Positions 6,336-16,754 of a stretch of DNA of 64,000 nt are shown piece after piece. Below the pieces are notes generated by a model, which saw nothing but the letters and a program-made list of their open reading frames with translations, made no database searches and was not told where the DNA came from. Position 1 is the stretch's first letter. The number at the start of each line of letters is the position of its first letter. Source of the DNA: Gilvimarinus sp. 2_MG-2023 (GTDB taxonomy: Bacteria; Pseudomonadota; Gammaproteobacteria; Pseudomonadales; Cellvibrionaceae); assembly GCF_030547685.1 (NCBI RefSeq), contig NZ_JAUOQM010000048.1, positions 472,998 to 536,997 of the forward strand. Reading direction: 5' to 3'. Position numbers and translations under genes: made by a program.

Positions 6336-7172
6336 TCAGAAGTTGTCTTGCAAATACCGCTGAGCCAGACGCGATGCATCCGCATTGCTGGCTGCGACAA
6401 TATTTAAAAGTTCTTCTGCGCGGGCGCTATCGCCCTGCAAGTGGTAGACCTTACCAAGCTTAAACTGTGCGTCAGACACTTTACGACTATCGGGAAATTC
6501 AGCCAGTAAATCGCCAAACCAACGCTGCGCCTCGGGCAGGTTATTCTTTAACAGGTAGATTTCACCCAGCCAATAATAGCTATTACTGGCGTATTCACCG
6601 CGTGGATACGCTTGCAAGTGACCTTTAAAAGCCTCAATAGAAGCGTCTATTTGCCGCTGCTTAAGTAAATCGTAAGCCGCGCCATAGACATCCGCTTCGT
6701 TGGCATCAGAGACTGTAGGGGTCTGTGAGAGCGCCGAAGGCGCCGTCACGGGCATGCTGAGCGGTGCTTTCCCGAGCTCAGACTGGCCGTTTGCTTGTGT
6801 AGATTCACCCGATGTGTTTGTCATTGGATTAGCAGTCACTGCAGATGCACCACCGGTTGAACCACCTGTGGTTAACGCACTGATGCGCTGATCCAAATTC
6901 AAATAATCATCCAACCGTTGTTGCTTGAGCCGTTTAATCTCAAACGATTGCTCCTCCACCATACCGCGCAGGTTCATAACCTCTTGCTGCAGGGTTTGTA
7001 GTTGGAAAAATAACTGTTCGGATTGCTCAGTCGCTTGCCCCGATGATACCGGTGCACCTCGAACGGGAGACGATACAGACTGCGGCGAAGAGTCAATCAC
7101 TTGCACCTGCGCCACAGCCGCTGTACTGACAGCGGCCGCGATTGCGGCCGCCAACAACAGGGTATTTTTCAT
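6336..7172 (-). CDS. cpoB: Cell division coordinator CpoB (YbgF), Tol-Pal system
   Basis: A 278-residue periplasmic protein. A signal peptide (MKNTLLLAAAIAAAVSTAAVA) is followed by a short coiled coil (about residues 50-95, QLQTLQQEVMNLRGMVEEQ), a Ser/Thr/Gly-rich linker, and three tetratricopeptide-like repeats (about 160-275, e.g. YWLGEIYLLKNNLPEA). In E. coli CpoB links Tol-Pal constriction of the outer membrane with peptidoglycan synthesis by PBP1B. It is the last gene of the tol-pal operon, starting 10 bases after pal, and is followed by a strong terminator. Confidence 0.93.
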   Translation of the reverse strand: MKNTLLLAAAIAAAVSTAAVAQVQVIDSSPQSVSSPVRGAPVSSGQATEQSEQLFFQLQTLQQEVMNLRGMVEEQSFEIKRLKQQRLDDYLNLDQRISALTTGGSTGGASAVTANPMTNTSGESTQANGQSELGKAPLSMPVTAPSALSQTPTVSDANEADVYGAAYDLLKQRQIDASIEAFKGHLQAYPRGEYASNSYYWLGEIYLLKNNLPEAQRWFGDLLAEFPDSRKVSDAQFKLGKVYHLQGDSARAEELLNIVAASNADASRLAQRYLQDNF

Positions 7173-7182
7173 ACCGCGACTC

Positions 7183-7692
7183 TTAGTAGTCGATTTCTAC
7201 ACGACGGTTTTTGCCCCATGCAGACTCACCGCTACCCATAGAAAGAGGACGCTCTTCACCGTAGCTGATCACTTCCAGGTTACCGCGGCTTACACCTTGC
7301 AGAACCATAAAGTCACGAACCGCATTGGCACGACGCTCACCCAGGGCCATGTTGTACTCGCGCGAGCCGCGCTCATCAGCGTGACCTTCTAAACGTACAG
7401 CAGTATCAGTACCGCGCAGCTTCTCAGCGTGCGCCAGCAGCAGTGAACGCGATTCTGGCAGCAGTACCGCCTGATCAAAGTCGAAATAAATAACAGTTTC
7501 TAAGGCTTCCATAGACTCTTCAGAGCCATCAGCCGAGCCCAGCGAACCACTACCAGAAGTACCGGTTGTTACACCACCGTTAGCATCTGCACCAGCAGCG
7601 TCTGAATCTTTAGTGTCTGTGCTAGAACAGCCCACTAAGAACGCCATTACAAAGGCTAAAGTCAGACCCTGTTTCATTGCTTTAGTAATCAT
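7183..7692 (-). CDS. pal: Peptidoglycan-associated lipoprotein Pal
   Basis: A 169-residue outer-membrane lipoprotein. The lipobox is L-V-G-C at residues 19-22, followed by a low-complexity Ser/Gly/Asp linker and an OmpA-like domain (about 60-168). The peptidoglycan-binding signature is present (YFDFDQAVLLPES, LEGHADERGSREYN, ALGERRANAV). Pal anchors the outer membrane to peptidoglycan and interacts with TolB and TolA. It lies between tolB and cpoB in the standard order. Confidence 0.96.
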   Translation of the reverse strand: MITKAMKQGLTLAFVMAFLVGCSSTDTKDSDAAGADANGGVTTGTSGSGSLGSADGSEESMEALETVIYFDFDQAVLLPESRSLLLAHAEKLRGTDTAVRLEGHADERGSREYNMALGERRANAVRDFMVLQGVSRGNLEVISYGEERPLSMGSGESAWGKNRRVEIDY

Positions 7693-7736
7693 GTTTGACT
7701 CCGATCAAGTTGTTGATTTTTTGGCTTACTAAACGT

Positions 7737-9020
7737 TTAAAAAAACGGTGACCAAGCAGGCTCCCTTACATCACCCTGCTTGGATGGCAAACGATACTTC
7801 GTGCCTGCGTCGAGCGAGACCGCAGCCAGTATACCTTTTCCCCCAAATCGTGTCGCGTACAGCAACATAGCCCCGTTAGGTGCTATAGTAGGCGATTCAT
7901 CCAGGTTTGTCTCGGTCAGTATACGCAAGGTGCCTGTGGTCAGGTCTTGAGCGGCGATATGAAACACACCTCCGCGCTGATGCACCATGACCAAAGTCTT
8001 GCCATCTCTCGAAACTCGCCCGCGAGCGTTGTACTCGCCGTCAAAGGTTAAGCGTTCTACCCGCCCGCTGGCAAGTGTCACTTTATAAATTTGTGGTTTA
8101 CCACCTCGATTTGACGTAAAAACCACCCCTTTTCCGTCTGAAGTCCAGCTCGGCTCGGTATCAATAGCGTAATGATTGGTGATTCGGGTAAACCGGCGGC
8201 TGTTTAAATCCAGTGTATATACCTCAGGATTTCCGTCTTTTGACAGAACCATAGCCATTTTTGTGCCATCTGGAGAAAAGCTTGGAGCGCCATTTAGACC
8301 GGTAAAGTTGGTTAATTGCTCGCGCTGCCCAGTGGCTAGATCTTGCATAAAGATAGCCGGACGGGTGGTCTCAAAAGACACATAAGCCACTTTGCGACCA
8401 TCAGGTGACCAGGTAGGCGACAACAGTGGCTGGTCAGACTCCAGCAATTGTCTCGGCCGAGCGCCGTCGGCATCGGCCAACATCAGGCGGAATTTATCCT
8501 CGCTGCCGGTATTTTGAAAGGCTTCAACATAGAGCACCTGTGTGGCAAAAGCGCCGCGAATACCGGTGATTTTCTCGTACACTTTATCGGAGATATGGTG
8601 GGCTATATCGCGTAACTGGGCGGCGCCACCATCCACCTTACCAGCACTTACCACTTTGCGCTGAGCGAGAATATCGTATAAATGATAAGTGACATAATAG
8701 CGGCCGGCTTCCTCTTTAATATCGCCAATCAATAGAAACTCGGTGCCCATCACCCGCCAATCGCGGTAAAACACATCGGCCTCAGAGCTGGGAAAAGACA
8801 GCATACTGGTACGGGGCACAGGGTCAAATTGGCCACTGCGCTCCAGATTAGAGGAAATAATTCGACTGACATCTTCCGGCAATGGCTGGCTACCACTCCA
8901 GCCCATAGGCACCACGGCAATACGAGTGGGGTTGTCTACCCCCTGAGTAATTTCAATGGTCAGCTGGGCCTGGGCGGCCGACACAAAACAAAAAAGTAAA
9001 AGTGATACAAGTTTTCTCAC
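7737..9020 (-). CDS. tolB: Tol-Pal translocation protein TolB
   Basis: A 427-residue periplasmic protein with a signal peptide ([18 protein letters not shown]), an N-terminal alpha/beta domain and a C-terminal six-bladed beta-propeller made of repeated S-P-D-G/W blades ([31 protein letters not shown]). TolB shuttles between Pal and TolA. Its ATG overlaps the tolA stop by 4 bases, indicating translational coupling. Length agrees with the family (about 430). Confidence 0.96.
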   Translation of the reverse strand: MRKLVSLLLFCFVSAAQAQLTIEITQGVDNPTRIAVVPMGWSGSQPLPEDVSRIISSNLERSGQFDPVPRTSMLSFPSSEADVFYRDWRVMGTEFLLIGDIKEEAGRYYVTYHLYDILAQRKVVSAGKVDGGAAQLRDIAHHISDKVYEKITGIRGAFATQVLYVEAFQNTGSEDKFRLMLADADGARPRQLLESDQPLLSPTWSPDGRKVAYVSFETTRPAIFMQDLATGQREQLTNFTGLNGAPSFSPDGTKMAMVLSKDGNPEVYTLDLNSRRFTRITNHYAIDTEPSWTSDGKGVVFTSNRGGKPQIYKVTLASGRVERLTFDGEYNARGRVSRDGKTLVMVHQRGGVFHIAAQDLTTGTLRILTETNLDESPTIAPNGAMLLYATRFGGKGILAAVSLDAGTKYRLPSKQGDVREPAWSPFF

Positions 9021-9820
9021 AGTCGCAAGTCCTTGGGGTCAAATACCAGTTTCAATTGACGGAAATTTTCTTCAAATAATGTAGGTGGCATATTGCGCAA
9101 CTCGCTAAAGCGATCAATACGTCTTACCGCCTGCTCAGCGGAGCGATCAAAAGCGGCATTACCGCTACTGCGCACCACAGTAACATTAACCACCTGTCCG
9201 GTGGGCACTAACTGTATCAAGAGCTCGACTTTCATGCCACGTCGCGCTGAGGGTGGCCGGCTCCAGTTTTGCTCGATGCGCGACGAGATCATATTGACGT
9301 AACTTTGCGTCTGCTGGGCTGCCAACTGCGCCTGGCGCTGCTGCTCTTCTTTGCGCATGGCGTCGTCTAGTCGCTCCTCGGCAATACGCTCTTGGCGTTC
9401 ACGCTCAGCTTTTGCCTTAGCGGCGTCTGCTTCGGCACGGCGCTTAGCTTCTAGCGCCTGCTGACGTTTGCGCTCGGCTTCTTGGTCGCGTTTTTTCTTG
9501 GCCTCAGCTTTGGCTTTGCGCTCGCGTTCAACGCGGCGCTGGCGAGCGGCCTCCTCTTTCGCTCGCTTAGCGGCCTCGGCACGCTGTTGTTCAAGCTCGC
9601 GCTTTTTGGTTAGGTCAATCACATTGTTCTTTTTTTGTGCAGGTGCTTTAGTATCTTGCGCCTTAAGCTCTACCAGTTTGGCCTCAACATAACGAGGCTT
9701 AAATACCCGTGGCGTTGGATCAGAGGTACTTTCCCAGCCCAGAGTAATACCAGCCAACAGCAGCGCATGTAAAAACACACTGACAATGGCAGCAATGACA
9801 AACTGGCTCTGATTATTCAT
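9017..9820 (-). CDS. tolA: Cell envelope integrity protein TolA
   Basis: A 267-residue inner-membrane protein. One N-terminal membrane helix (about residues 9-28) is followed by a long Ala/Lys/Glu/Arg-rich helix (about 70-165) that spans the periplasm, then a C-terminal TonB/TolA-like domain (about 175-265) with [16 protein letters not shown]. It transmits proton-motive force from TolQR to TolB-Pal. It is shorter than E. coli TolA (421), mainly in the helical domain. Genes tolR and tolB flank it. Confidence 0.93.
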   Translation of the reverse strand: MNNQSQFVIAAIVSVFLHALLLAGITLGWESTSDPTPRVFKPRYVEAKLVELKAQDTKAPAQKKNNVIDLTKKRELEQQRAEAAKRAKEEAARQRRVERERKAKAEAKKKRDQEAERKRQQALEAKRRAEADAAKAKAERERQERIAEERLDDAMRKEEQQRQAQLAAQQTQSYVNMISSRIEQNWSRPPSARRGMKVELLIQLVPTGQVVNVTVVRSSGNAAFDRSAEQAVRRIDRFSELRNMPPTLFEENFRQLKLVFDPKDLRL

Positions 9821-9834
9821 AGGGCATCTAACAT

Positions 9835-10263
9835 TTATTGTGGCGGCTCAGTGACCATGCCCACCGAAGGGGCACCAGCATTTTGCAGCTCCGTCATCAG
9901 CTTGATAACCACACCATAATTCACGGCCGTATCACCCCACACCAGCACTGGCGTGTCAGGCTTTTCGCCCAAGACTTTAGACACCATTGCGGTAATTTGC
10001 TCCAGCGGCTTACCTACTTTAGGATCGCCACCAAGCTCTACGTAATAGTTGCCGTCTTTATCCACCGACACAATTAAGGGCTCATCGTCTTTGTCGTCCA
10101 TCGGTGCCGACGGTGCCTGCGGCAGATCAACTTTCACCCCTTGCATTAACATAGGCGCGGTGACCATAAACACCACCAACAGTACCAACATCACGTCGAT
10201 GTAAGGCACCACGTTGATTTCCGCCATGGGTTTCTTTTTTACTTTGGGTCCGAATGCGGCCAT
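9835..10263 (-). CDS. tolR: TolR, proton-channel component
   Basis: A 142-residue ExbD/TolR-family protein: short cytoplasmic N-terminus, one membrane helix (about 18-38) containing the essential Asp in PYIDVMLVLLVVFM, and a periplasmic domain. With TolQ it forms the proton-driven motor that energises TolA. It lies 31 bases after tolQ. Confidence 0.95.
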   Translation of the reverse strand: MAAFGPKVKKKPMAEINVVPYIDVMLVLLVVFMVTAPMLMQGVKVDLPQAPSAPMDDKDDEPLIVSVDKDGNYYVELGGDPKVGKPLEQITAMVSKVLGEKPDTPVLVWGDTAVNYGVVIKLMTELQNAGAPSVGMVTEPPQ

Positions 10264-10294
10264 TAGACTACCCTACTTAACGGTTGTTCGAGGT

Positions 10295-10987
10295 TCACGA
10301 CGAGACTTGTTTGCTGTGCACCTGGCGGTGCAATATCGAGGAGAATTCCTCGGCAAATGTCTGGTAGTGATTTTCCATCGACTCGGCGCGGGCCGAGAAA
10401 CGGTTGTAGGCCAGCACTGCGGGAATCGCGGCGAAAAGACCCATGGCAGTTGCCACTAGCGCCTCGGAAATACCGGGCGCCACCGTTGCCAAGGTGGCCT
10501 GATGCACATTGGCCAAACCGCGGAATGAATTCATAATGCCCCACACGGTACCGAACAAACCGATGTACGGGCTAACCGAAGCGACACTGGCTAAAAACGG
10601 CAAGTTGGTTTCGAGCTTTTCTTCTTCGCGGGCTAACGCCACACGCATAGCGCGCTGACAACCTTCCATGACCGCGTCGGAGTCGGCGCTGCTTTGCGAG
10701 CGCAAGCGCATAAACTCTTTAAAACCGGCCCGGAATATATTCTCCACCCCGTCGACAGCGTTATTGCCATTGCTTTGTCGGTAGAGCTGGTTCAGGTCAA
10801 TCCCCGACCAAAACTTTTTCTCGAAAGCGAGAAATTTAGCGCGAGCCCGACTTTGGTACATCCCCCGTTGAATGATCATCACCCAAGAGACGACCGAGGC
10901 TAAAAACAAAATTGCCATGACCAGTTGCACCAGCAAACTGGCGTTGGCGATTAACCCCCAAATAGATAAAGAGTGTTCGTTCGGCAT
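10295..10987 (-). CDS. tolQ: TolQ, proton-channel component
   Basis: A 230-residue MotA/TolQ/ExbB-family inner-membrane protein with three membrane helices (about 14-36, 128-152 and 165-190). The conserved segment between helices 2 and 3 is visible (SPYIGLFGTVWGIMNSF). It partners TolR; the gene begins 6 bases after ybgC in the usual ybgC-tolQRAB-pal order. Confidence 0.95.
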   Translation of the reverse strand: MPNEHSLSIWGLIANASLLVQLVMAILFLASVVSWVMIIQRGMYQSRARAKFLAFEKKFWSGIDLNQLYRQSNGNNAVDGVENIFRAGFKEFMRLRSQSSADSDAVMEGCQRAMRVALAREEEKLETNLPFLASVASVSPYIGLFGTVWGIMNSFRGLANVHQATLATVAPGISEALVATAMGLFAAIPAVLAYNRFSARAESMENHYQTFAEEFSSILHRQVHSKQVSS

Positions 10988-10993
10988 AGCGAC

Positions 10994-11416
10994 TCAACTT
11001 TTGTCAGTGATTGTATTGGTAGCCAACTGCTCACGCATGGCGGCAGGCATGGCACAAGGTTTCATGGTTTCTGGTGCAATACAGGCAATGCGTATTAGAC
11101 CTGCGCACATCAATTCGTTCCCTTTGAGTATACGTTGGCGGAACACTACATTGGTGCGCGCCAGCTTTTCAATTTCGGTGGTGACACTTAGCAAGTCATC
11201 AAGCCGGGCCGAGCGTTTGTAATCCACCTCGGCGCGATGCACAACTAACAGCTTGCCATCATCCAATATGGCGGGCTTATCATAACCGTATTGGCGCAAA
11301 AATTCAGTGCGCGAGCGCTCCATAAACTTGAGGTAGTTAACGTAATAGACGATACCACCGGCGTCGGTATCTTCAATATAAACACGCACAGGAATGGAGA
11401 AGATGTCCGAGGTCAC
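10994..11416 (-). CDS. ybgC: Acyl-CoA thioesterase YbgC (Tol-Pal associated)
   Basis: A 140-residue hotdog-fold thioesterase. The active-site motif of the 4-hydroxybenzoyl-CoA thioesterase class is visible as [22 protein letters not shown] split by its catalytic Asp near residue 17. The enzyme is cytoplasmic or membrane-associated and is thought to act in phospholipid metabolism. It is the first gene of the tol group and overlaps the end of ruvB by 4 bases, so ruv and tol genes may be cotranscribed. Confidence 0.93.
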   Translation of the reverse strand: MTSDIFSIPVRVYIEDTDAGGIVYYVNYLKFMERSRTEFLRQYGYDKPAILDDGKLLVVHRAEVDYKRSARLDDLLSVTTEIEKLARTNVVFRQRILKGNELMCAGLIRIACIAPETMKPCAMPAAMREQLATNTITDKS

Positions 11417-12435
11417 GAAGGGTCCTTAAATCGATCCGGTGTGGGCACGCCAAAATGCTGGTAAGCCAAGGCGGTTAAAGTGCGCCCGCGCGGCGTGCGG
11501 CTGATAAACCCCTGCTGAATCAGGTAGGGTTCAATCACATCTTCAATAGTGCCCCGCTCTTCGCCAATAGCGGCAGCGAGAGAATCCACCCCGACCGGGC
11601 CGCCGGCAAAGTTGTCCATTAAAGCGGCCAACAGGCGGCGGTCCATATGATCAAATCCGCGCACATCTACATTAAGCATATTGAGCGCTTTGTCGGCCAC
11701 ATCACAACTGACACGTCCGTCGGCCTTAATTTGAGCGTAGTCGCGCACCCGGCGCAGTAATCGGTTGGCAATACGCGGGGTACCACGCGAGCGCTTGGCC
11801 ACTTCGGCCGCACCGGCCTGATCCATCTCCACCCCGAGCAAACCCGCCGAACGGCCGACAATGTGAGTCAGATCAGCGATATTGTAAAATTCCAGACGCT
11901 GTACAATACCAAAGCGATCGCGCAGTGGTGAGGTCAGAAGTCCCGCACGGGTAGTGGCACCCACCAGAGTGAAAGGCGGTAAATCCAGTTTAATTGAGCG
12001 CGCTGCTGGCCCCTCACCAATGACAATATCCAGCTGAAAATCTTCCATCGCCGGATACAAAATTTCCTCAACCACGGGGCTTAAGCGATGGATTTCGTCG
12101 ATAAAAAGCACATCACCAGGCTCTAGATTGGTCATAAGTGCCGCCAAATCCCCGGCTTTTTCCAGTACGGGACCAGAGGTGCTTTTGAGGGCTACGCCCA
12201 TTTCTTGAGCAATAATATTGGCCAGCGTGGTTTTACCCAATCCGGGGGGGCCAAACACTAAGGTGTGATCAAGCGATTCCCCGCGCTGATGAGCCGCCTG
12301 AATAAATATTTCCATTTGCTCACGAACGACAGGCTGCCCCACGTATTCGGCCAGAGATTTAGGGCGAATGGCGCGGTCTATTTGTTCTTCCTGTGGAATC
12401 GCATCGGGGGCGATAAGTCGGTCGATTTCAATCAT
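11413..12435 (-). CDS. ruvB: Holliday junction branch migration ATPase RuvB
   Basis: A 340-residue AAA+ ATPase. Walker A is GPPGLGKTT (about residues 62-70), Walker B DEIH (about 114-117), sensor 1 GATTRAG, and a winged-helix C-terminal domain ([19 protein letters not shown]). It forms hexamers that drive branch migration together with RuvA. It starts 6 bases after ruvA. Confidence 0.97.
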   Translation of the reverse strand: MIEIDRLIAPDAIPQEEQIDRAIRPKSLAEYVGQPVVREQMEIFIQAAHQRGESLDHTLVFGPPGLGKTTLANIIAQEMGVALKSTSGPVLEKAGDLAALMTNLEPGDVLFIDEIHRLSPVVEEILYPAMEDFQLDIVIGEGPAARSIKLDLPPFTLVGATTRAGLLTSPLRDRFGIVQRLEFYNIADLTHIVGRSAGLLGVEMDQAGAAEVAKRSRGTPRIANRLLRRVRDYAQIKADGRVSCDVADKALNMLNVDVRGFDHMDRRLLAALMDNFAGGPVGVDSLAAAIGEERGTIEDVIEPYLIQQGFISRTPRGRTLTALAYQHFGVPTPDRFKDPS

Positions 12436-12441
12436 GGCGTA

Positions 12442-13044
12442 CTAGCCTGCCACCTTTTTTAACGATAAGCGAATCAGTTCTTGCGCACTAGCTGCGGGTT
12501 GAGCTTTTTTGGCCGCGTTTACCATGCGACTCGCCTCGGTGGGTTTATAGCCTAATGCCACCAAGGCGCTTTCGGCTTCGCTGTCAGCATTGGTCGTCAG
12601 GCGAGCCCGAGGCTCGGGATTAAGCAAATCACCTCCGGCTGGCGCGGGCAGTTTATCGCGCAGTTCAATCACTAAACGCTCAGCGGTTTTTTTCCCCACG
12701 CCCGGCACTTTGACCAGCGCGCCGACGTTGTCTTCATGCACACAGTGAGCAATTTGCATCGCATCCAAACCCGATAAAATAGCCACTGCCATCTTGGGCC
12801 CTACGCCATTTACTTTAATTAAGGTTCTAAACAGGTCGCGCTCGCTGCGCTGGGCAAAACCAAACAGCTGTTGGGCAGTTTCACTGACGGCCAGATGGGT
12901 AAACAAGGTGGCGGGCTGATTGAGTTCGGGCAAGGCGTAAAATGTGGTCATTGGAGCCTGCACTTCATAGCCCACACCGCCCACATCCAAGAGCAAAAAT
13001 GGAGCCTGCTTTTCGAGCAATGTGCCGTGTAATCGTCCAATCAT
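12442..13044 (-). CDS. ruvA: Holliday junction DNA helicase subunit RuvA
   Basis: A 200-residue protein with an N-terminal OB fold (MIGRLHGTLLEK), a pair of helix-hairpin-helix motifs (VNGVGPKMAVAILSG and VPGVGKKTAERLVIELRD) and a C-terminal RuvB-contacting three-helix domain after a flexible linker. It binds four-way junctions as tetramers and loads RuvB. It lies 34 bases after ruvC. Confidence 0.97.
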   Translation of the reverse strand: MIGRLHGTLLEKQAPFLLLDVGGVGYEVQAPMTTFYALPELNQPATLFTHLAVSETAQQLFGFAQRSERDLFRTLIKVNGVGPKMAVAILSGLDAMQIAHCVHEDNVGALVKVPGVGKKTAERLVIELRDKLPAPAGGDLLNPEPRARLTTNADSEAESALVALGYKPTEASRMVNAAKKAQPAASAQELIRLSLKKVAG

Positions 13045-13078
13045 AATGTCGCGCGTTCACCCAATCGTTAAAAGCCCT

Positions 13079-13597
13079 TTATACCATACGGCCACGGCGA
13101 AAGCTGCGCGCGCGCGCGGTTTTTAACAAATGTTGTTGGGAGTTTACATGGCACAGAGCGATGGCCAGTGCATCGGCGGCGTCCTCTTGAGGCGTACCAG
13201 GCAACTTCAGTAATGTTTTCACCATATGCTGCACCTGTGATTTATCCGCCGCACCAGTGCCGGTGATTGCCTGTTTGACTTTGCGCGCCTCGTATTCGCT
13301 AACCGGTAAATTCTGATTAACCGCAGCCACAATCGCCGCGCCGCGCGCTTGCCCCAATTTAAGAGCCGAGCCGGCGCTTTTAGCCATAAACACTTGCTCA
13401 ATAGCAAACTCTTGCGGGATATATTGCTCAATCAATTCGGTAACACTGTCAAAAATCAGTTTTAAACGCTCAGGAAAGGCGATATCCGGTATGCGAATCA
13501 CACCGCTGGTGACATATTCTGTGCGCGAGCCTACCGTATTGACGATACCAAACCCGGTTTTGCGAGAGCCTGGGTCTATGCCCATTACTAGCGTCAT
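13079..13597 (-). CDS. ruvC: Crossover junction endodeoxyribonuclease RuvC
   Basis: A 172-residue RNase H-fold resolvase. The acidic catalytic residues are visible: D7 in [11 protein letters not shown], the Glu in [11 protein letters not shown], and the Asp pair in [13 protein letters not shown]. It cleaves Holliday junctions bound by RuvAB. In many relatives yebC lies between aspS and ruvC; here only 250 bases, without a gene, separate them. Confidence 0.96.
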   Translation of the reverse strand: MTLVMGIDPGSRKTGFGIVNTVGSRTEYVTSGVIRIPDIAFPERLKLIFDSVTELIEQYIPQEFAIEQVFMAKSAGSALKLGQARGAAIVAAVNQNLPVSEYEARKVKQAITGTGAADKSQVQHMVKTLLKLPGTPQEDAADALAIALCHVNSQQHLLKTARARSFRRGRMV

Positions 13598-13804
13598 AAG
13601 AATACGGCCTTAAATGAATCTAACTGCCCTACCCTTGTCATCGGCGGCAGGAGTGCGAACCCTTATAATACGGCAATACGGTGCTCTACTCCATCGGCGG
13701 GCCGAAACCCACCGGAGCACTGAAAACAGCCTGAGCTGTTTTGCGTTGTTTACGATGGATCTCTTAGCTGCGTTTGGCGATACAGAGCAATTATGTTACT
13801 TAAA

Positions 13805-13832
13805 AAAAAGCCGGGCATAAGCCCGGCTTTTT
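13805..13832 (-). terminator. Terminator after aspS
   Basis: A perfect 12-bp stem AAAAAGCCGGGC / GCCCGGCTTTTT with loop ATAA lies just past the aspS stop. On the minus strand it is followed by a run of U, so aspS ends here and ruvC needs its own promoter in 13598-13804. Confidence 0.92.
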
Positions 13833-13846
13833 GGGTCGTGCGGTAA

Positions 13847-15634
13847 TTACTCGGCCGCTTTTTCTTGCTTTTCTTTCTGACGTAAACGAATGTGCAGTTC
13901 GCGCAACTGGGTGGCATCAACCGCACCCGGTGCATCGGTCATAACACAGGCCGCACTCTGAGTTTTAGGGAAAGCGATGACATCGCGAATGGAGCTGGTA
14001 CCCGTCATCAACATAATCAAACGATCCAAACCAAAGGCCAGGCCGCCGTGTGGTGGCGCACCGTACTTCAAGGCGTCGAGTAAGAAGCCGAACTTTTCGC
14101 GCTGCTCATCACTGCTAATACCAAGAATTTCAAATACTGCCTGCTGCATGGATTGGTCGTGAATACGAACCGAGCCACCGCCCAATTCAGTACCGTTAAG
14201 CACCATGTCGTAAGCGCGTGACAGCGCTTCGGCGGGACTGTCTTTTAGAGCGTCGGGTGAGCACGATGGTGCGGTGAACGGATGGTGCAGCGCCTGCATG
14301 GAACCGTCATCGTTTTCCTCAAACATGGGGAAGTCCACTACCCACAGCGGCGCCCACTCGCAGGTGTAGAGATTAAGGTCTTCACCCAGCTTACAACGCA
14401 GTGCACCCAATGCTTCAGTGACGACATTGGCTTTGTCGGCACCGAAGAAAATCAGATCACCGTTAACCGCTTCAACACGATCCAAAATAGCTTTGCGCAC
14501 ATCGTTGGGCAGGAATTTCACAATGGGTGACTGCAAGCCATTTTCCATATCGCTGGCGTCATTGACCTTGATGTAAGCCAGACCTTTGGCGCCGTAGATA
14601 CCGACAAATTTGGTGTAGTCATCGATTTGCTTACGGGTTAAGGCTTCGTTACCGCCAGGCACTTTCAGTGCAGTAACACGACCTTTAGGGTCTTTGGCAG
14701 GGCCGGAAAAGACTTTAAACTCAACCTCGGTCATCAGATCTTTGATATCAACCAACTCCAGCGGGATACGCATATCCGGCTTATCGGAGCCGTATTTGGC
14801 AATAGCGGTAGCGTAATCCATACGCGGGAACTCACCCAAATCAACGCTGAGCATATCGTTAAATAAGGTTTTGATCATGCCTTCAGTGATCGACATGATG
14901 CCCTCTTCATCCATAAAAGAGGTTTCGATATCGATTTGGGTGAACTCAGGCTGGCGGTCCGCGCGCAAATCTTCATCGCGAAAACACTTAGCAATTTGGT
15001 AGTAGCGGTCAAACCCCGACACCATCAGCAATTGCTTAAACAGTTGGGGTGACTGAGGCAGTGCGAAAAATTTGTTCTCGTGGGTGCGCGAAGGCACCAG
15101 GTAATCACGCGCACCTTCTGGGGTGGCACGGGTCAAAATGGGGGTTTCTATATCCAGAAAGCCGTTTTCGTCCAGGTAGTTGCGAATGGCAATAGTCACC
15201 TTGGAGCGGAACTGCAAACTTTTTTGCATCTCGGCACGACGCAAATCTAAGTAGCGGAACTTTAAGCGCACATCCTCGCCCACACTGGAGTGTTCCGACA
15301 ACGGGAACGGCGTGGTTTCAGCCTCATTAAGAATTTCCAGCCCAGTGCCGTAGACTTCAACTTCACCGGTCGCCATATTGGCGTTTACCGTGGCGGCATC
15401 GCGAGCGCGTACTTTACCGGTCACCTGCAAGACATATTCACCGCGAACCTTATCGGCCAGGGCGAAGTTTTCTTTGGCGTCCGGATCAAACACTACCTGT
15501 ACAATGCCGTCGCGATCGCGTAGGTCGATAAAAATGACACCGCCGTGGTCGCGGCGGCGATCAACCCAGCCGCACAGGGTGACTTCTTGATCGATAAAAG
15601 AGGCATTCAGAGCGCCACAGTATTGACTGCGCAT
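13847..15634 (-). CDS. aspS: Aspartyl-tRNA synthetase
   Basis: A 595-residue class IIb synthetase of bacterial type. It has an N-terminal OB-fold anticodon-binding domain (about 1-110, [13 protein letters not shown]), a catalytic domain with motif 2 around [14 protein letters not shown], a GAD insertion domain (about 280-420), and motif 3 in [10 protein letters not shown]. It charges tRNA-Asp; whether it is discriminating cannot be told here. An in-frame upstream extension exists, but ATG 15634 ([10 protein letters not shown]) matches the family N-terminus and length. Confidence 0.96.
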   Translation of the reverse strand: MRSQYCGALNASFIDQEVTLCGWVDRRRDHGGVIFIDLRDRDGIVQVVFDPDAKENFALADKVRGEYVLQVTGKVRARDAATVNANMATGEVEVYGTGLEILNEAETTPFPLSEHSSVGEDVRLKFRYLDLRRAEMQKSLQFRSKVTIAIRNYLDENGFLDIETPILTRATPEGARDYLVPSRTHENKFFALPQSPQLFKQLLMVSGFDRYYQIAKCFRDEDLRADRQPEFTQIDIETSFMDEEGIMSITEGMIKTLFNDMLSVDLGEFPRMDYATAIAKYGSDKPDMRIPLELVDIKDLMTEVEFKVFSGPAKDPKGRVTALKVPGGNEALTRKQIDDYTKFVGIYGAKGLAYIKVNDASDMENGLQSPIVKFLPNDVRKAILDRVEAVNGDLIFFGADKANVVTEALGALRCKLGEDLNLYTCEWAPLWVVDFPMFEENDDGSMQALHHPFTAPSCSPDALKDSPAEALSRAYDMVLNGTELGGGSVRIHDQSMQQAVFEILGISSDEQREKFGFLLDALKYGAPPHGGLAFGLDRLIMLMTGTSSIRDVIAFPKTQSAACVMTDAPGAVDATQLRELHIRLRQKEKQEKAAE

Positions 15635-15674
15635 AATTGTATTCCCGTCTATTCGCTTAGGGGGTGTCCCCGAT

Positions 15675-15938
15675 TTAACTGGCCGGCGCTGCCGGTTTCG
15701 ATTCACTTTTGCCGGCAGCCGGTTTGGCGGCATCGCCCGCAATATTTTTCTTTTTGCCTGACTTAAAGTCCGTTTCGTACCAGCCACCACCTTTTAGGCG
15801 AAAACCGGCCGCTGAAATCTTTTTGATTAAACTCGACTGCTGACAAGCTGGGCAGTCGGTTAGTGGCGCATCACTGAGTTTTTGCAGTGCTTCGAGCTCG
15901 TGGCCACAACTTTCACAACGGTATTCATAGATAGGCAT
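15675..15938 (-). CDS. FmdB-family zinc ribbon protein
   Basis: An 87-residue protein. Residues 1-40 form a zinc ribbon with two CxxC pairs (YRCESCGHE and DCPACQQS), as in the FmdB regulatory family. Then come a [20 protein letters not shown] segment shared by relatives upstream of aspS, and an Ala/Lys/Pro-rich tail. Its function is not established. It starts the aspS transcript, 40 bases upstream. Confidence 0.88.
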   Translation of the reverse strand: MPIYEYRCESCGHELEALQKLSDAPLTDCPACQQSSLIKKISAAGFRLKGGGWYETDFKSGKKKNIAGDAAKPAAGKSESKPAAPAS

Positions 15939-16124
15939 AGTCTGTTACTCCGCAAATAAACCTACCAACAAACAGCGCTCCAGGAGACCTGGCCGCCAAA
16001 AAGGGCGCAATTATACCTCAGTGACAAGCTTCGAGAAACCGCGTAAACACGCTTATGGGGGCGATAGGCAAAATAAACCCATGAGCGGGCACCACACTGG
16101 CGCAAGGTACGCTTAGGGCGGTGG

Positions 16125-16445
16125 CTAATCCACCTCTACTCCCACTGAGTTACCTTCATAAACTAGAGGAAATGCCTGTAGGGCCCCCTGGCAGGTAGCC
16201 GGGTTGGCGGCACGGCCGGTATCGAGCGAGAATTCCATGCCGTGGGCCGGGCAGCGCAGCCAAGAACCATGGATCGTCGCTTGATCGAGGCGCGCCTGCT
16301 GGTGTGGACACTGATTCAGCAGCAGTAAAAGCCGCCCATCCTCTTGCAGCAGCAGTAAATCTACGCCCTTAATGCGCAGCGATTGGCGATAACCATCGTA
16401 AAGTTCGTGCAATTTTGCCAAAGGAAGATAAGCCATAAATACCAC
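16125..16445 (-). CDS. Small Rieske [2Fe-2S] protein
   Basis: A 106-residue stand-alone Rieske domain. The cluster ligands are visible as C-P-H (in NQCPHQQ) and C-P-A-H (in LRCPAHGMEF), separated by the expected gap of about 15-17 residues. Such small ferredoxins pass electrons to oxygenases, or act alone in unknown roles. No oxygenase gene adjoins it. Start ATG 16445 or the Met at residue 4 (16436); the second gives a protein starting MAYLPLAKL. Confidence 0.85.
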   Translation of the reverse strand: MVFMAYLPLAKLHELYDGYRQSLRIKGVDLLLLQEDGRLLLLLNQCPHQQARLDQATIHGSWLRCPAHGMEFSLDTGRAANPATCQGALQAFPLVYEGNSVGVEVD

Positions 16446-16754
16446 TATGCCTCATAGTTGTACGCCAACAGAAGATTAAATTGGGCTCGATATACCCCTA
16501 GTGGAATACCATTTAACCACGACCATGTCTTAATTTGCAGAAATACAGGCGCCAATGACTTAGCTATAGCCCTAGGTTCCGACTAGACTTTCAGCTATGA
16601 TGCCGCCCGCCCAAGTATCACCGACCCGTGTGGTCGCTAAATTTATGGGCACTGGCTGTGGAAAGCCCCCCTTACGAACTCAACCTGGAAGCTTTCGCAG
16701 CACTAGGTCTGGCGCGCTCAAGGGATTTTACTACAGCCGGATAGACCGCCATCC
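16446..16754. other. Gene-free stretch upstream of two diverging genes
   Basis: It separates the Rieske gene (minus) from the hypothetical gene at 16755 (plus). I see no RNA gene or repeat. A TATGAT at about 16594-16599 could be a -10 element for plus-strand transcription. Short open frames here lack ribosome binding sites. Confidence 0.4.

Noticed and set aside
9400-9620. Repeated GC-rich pattern within tolA
   Set aside because: It is explained by the Ala/Lys/Glu/Arg-rich helix of TolA and is not a DNA repeat element.
10263-10544. Minus-strand open frame overlapping tolQ
   Set aside because: It is an alternative frame of tolQ, whose membrane helices and family signature are clear.
15635-15790. 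52-codon N-terminal extension of aspS
   Set aside because: It overlaps the FmdB-type gene in another frame and is absent from the AspRS family; ATG 15634 gives the normal length.
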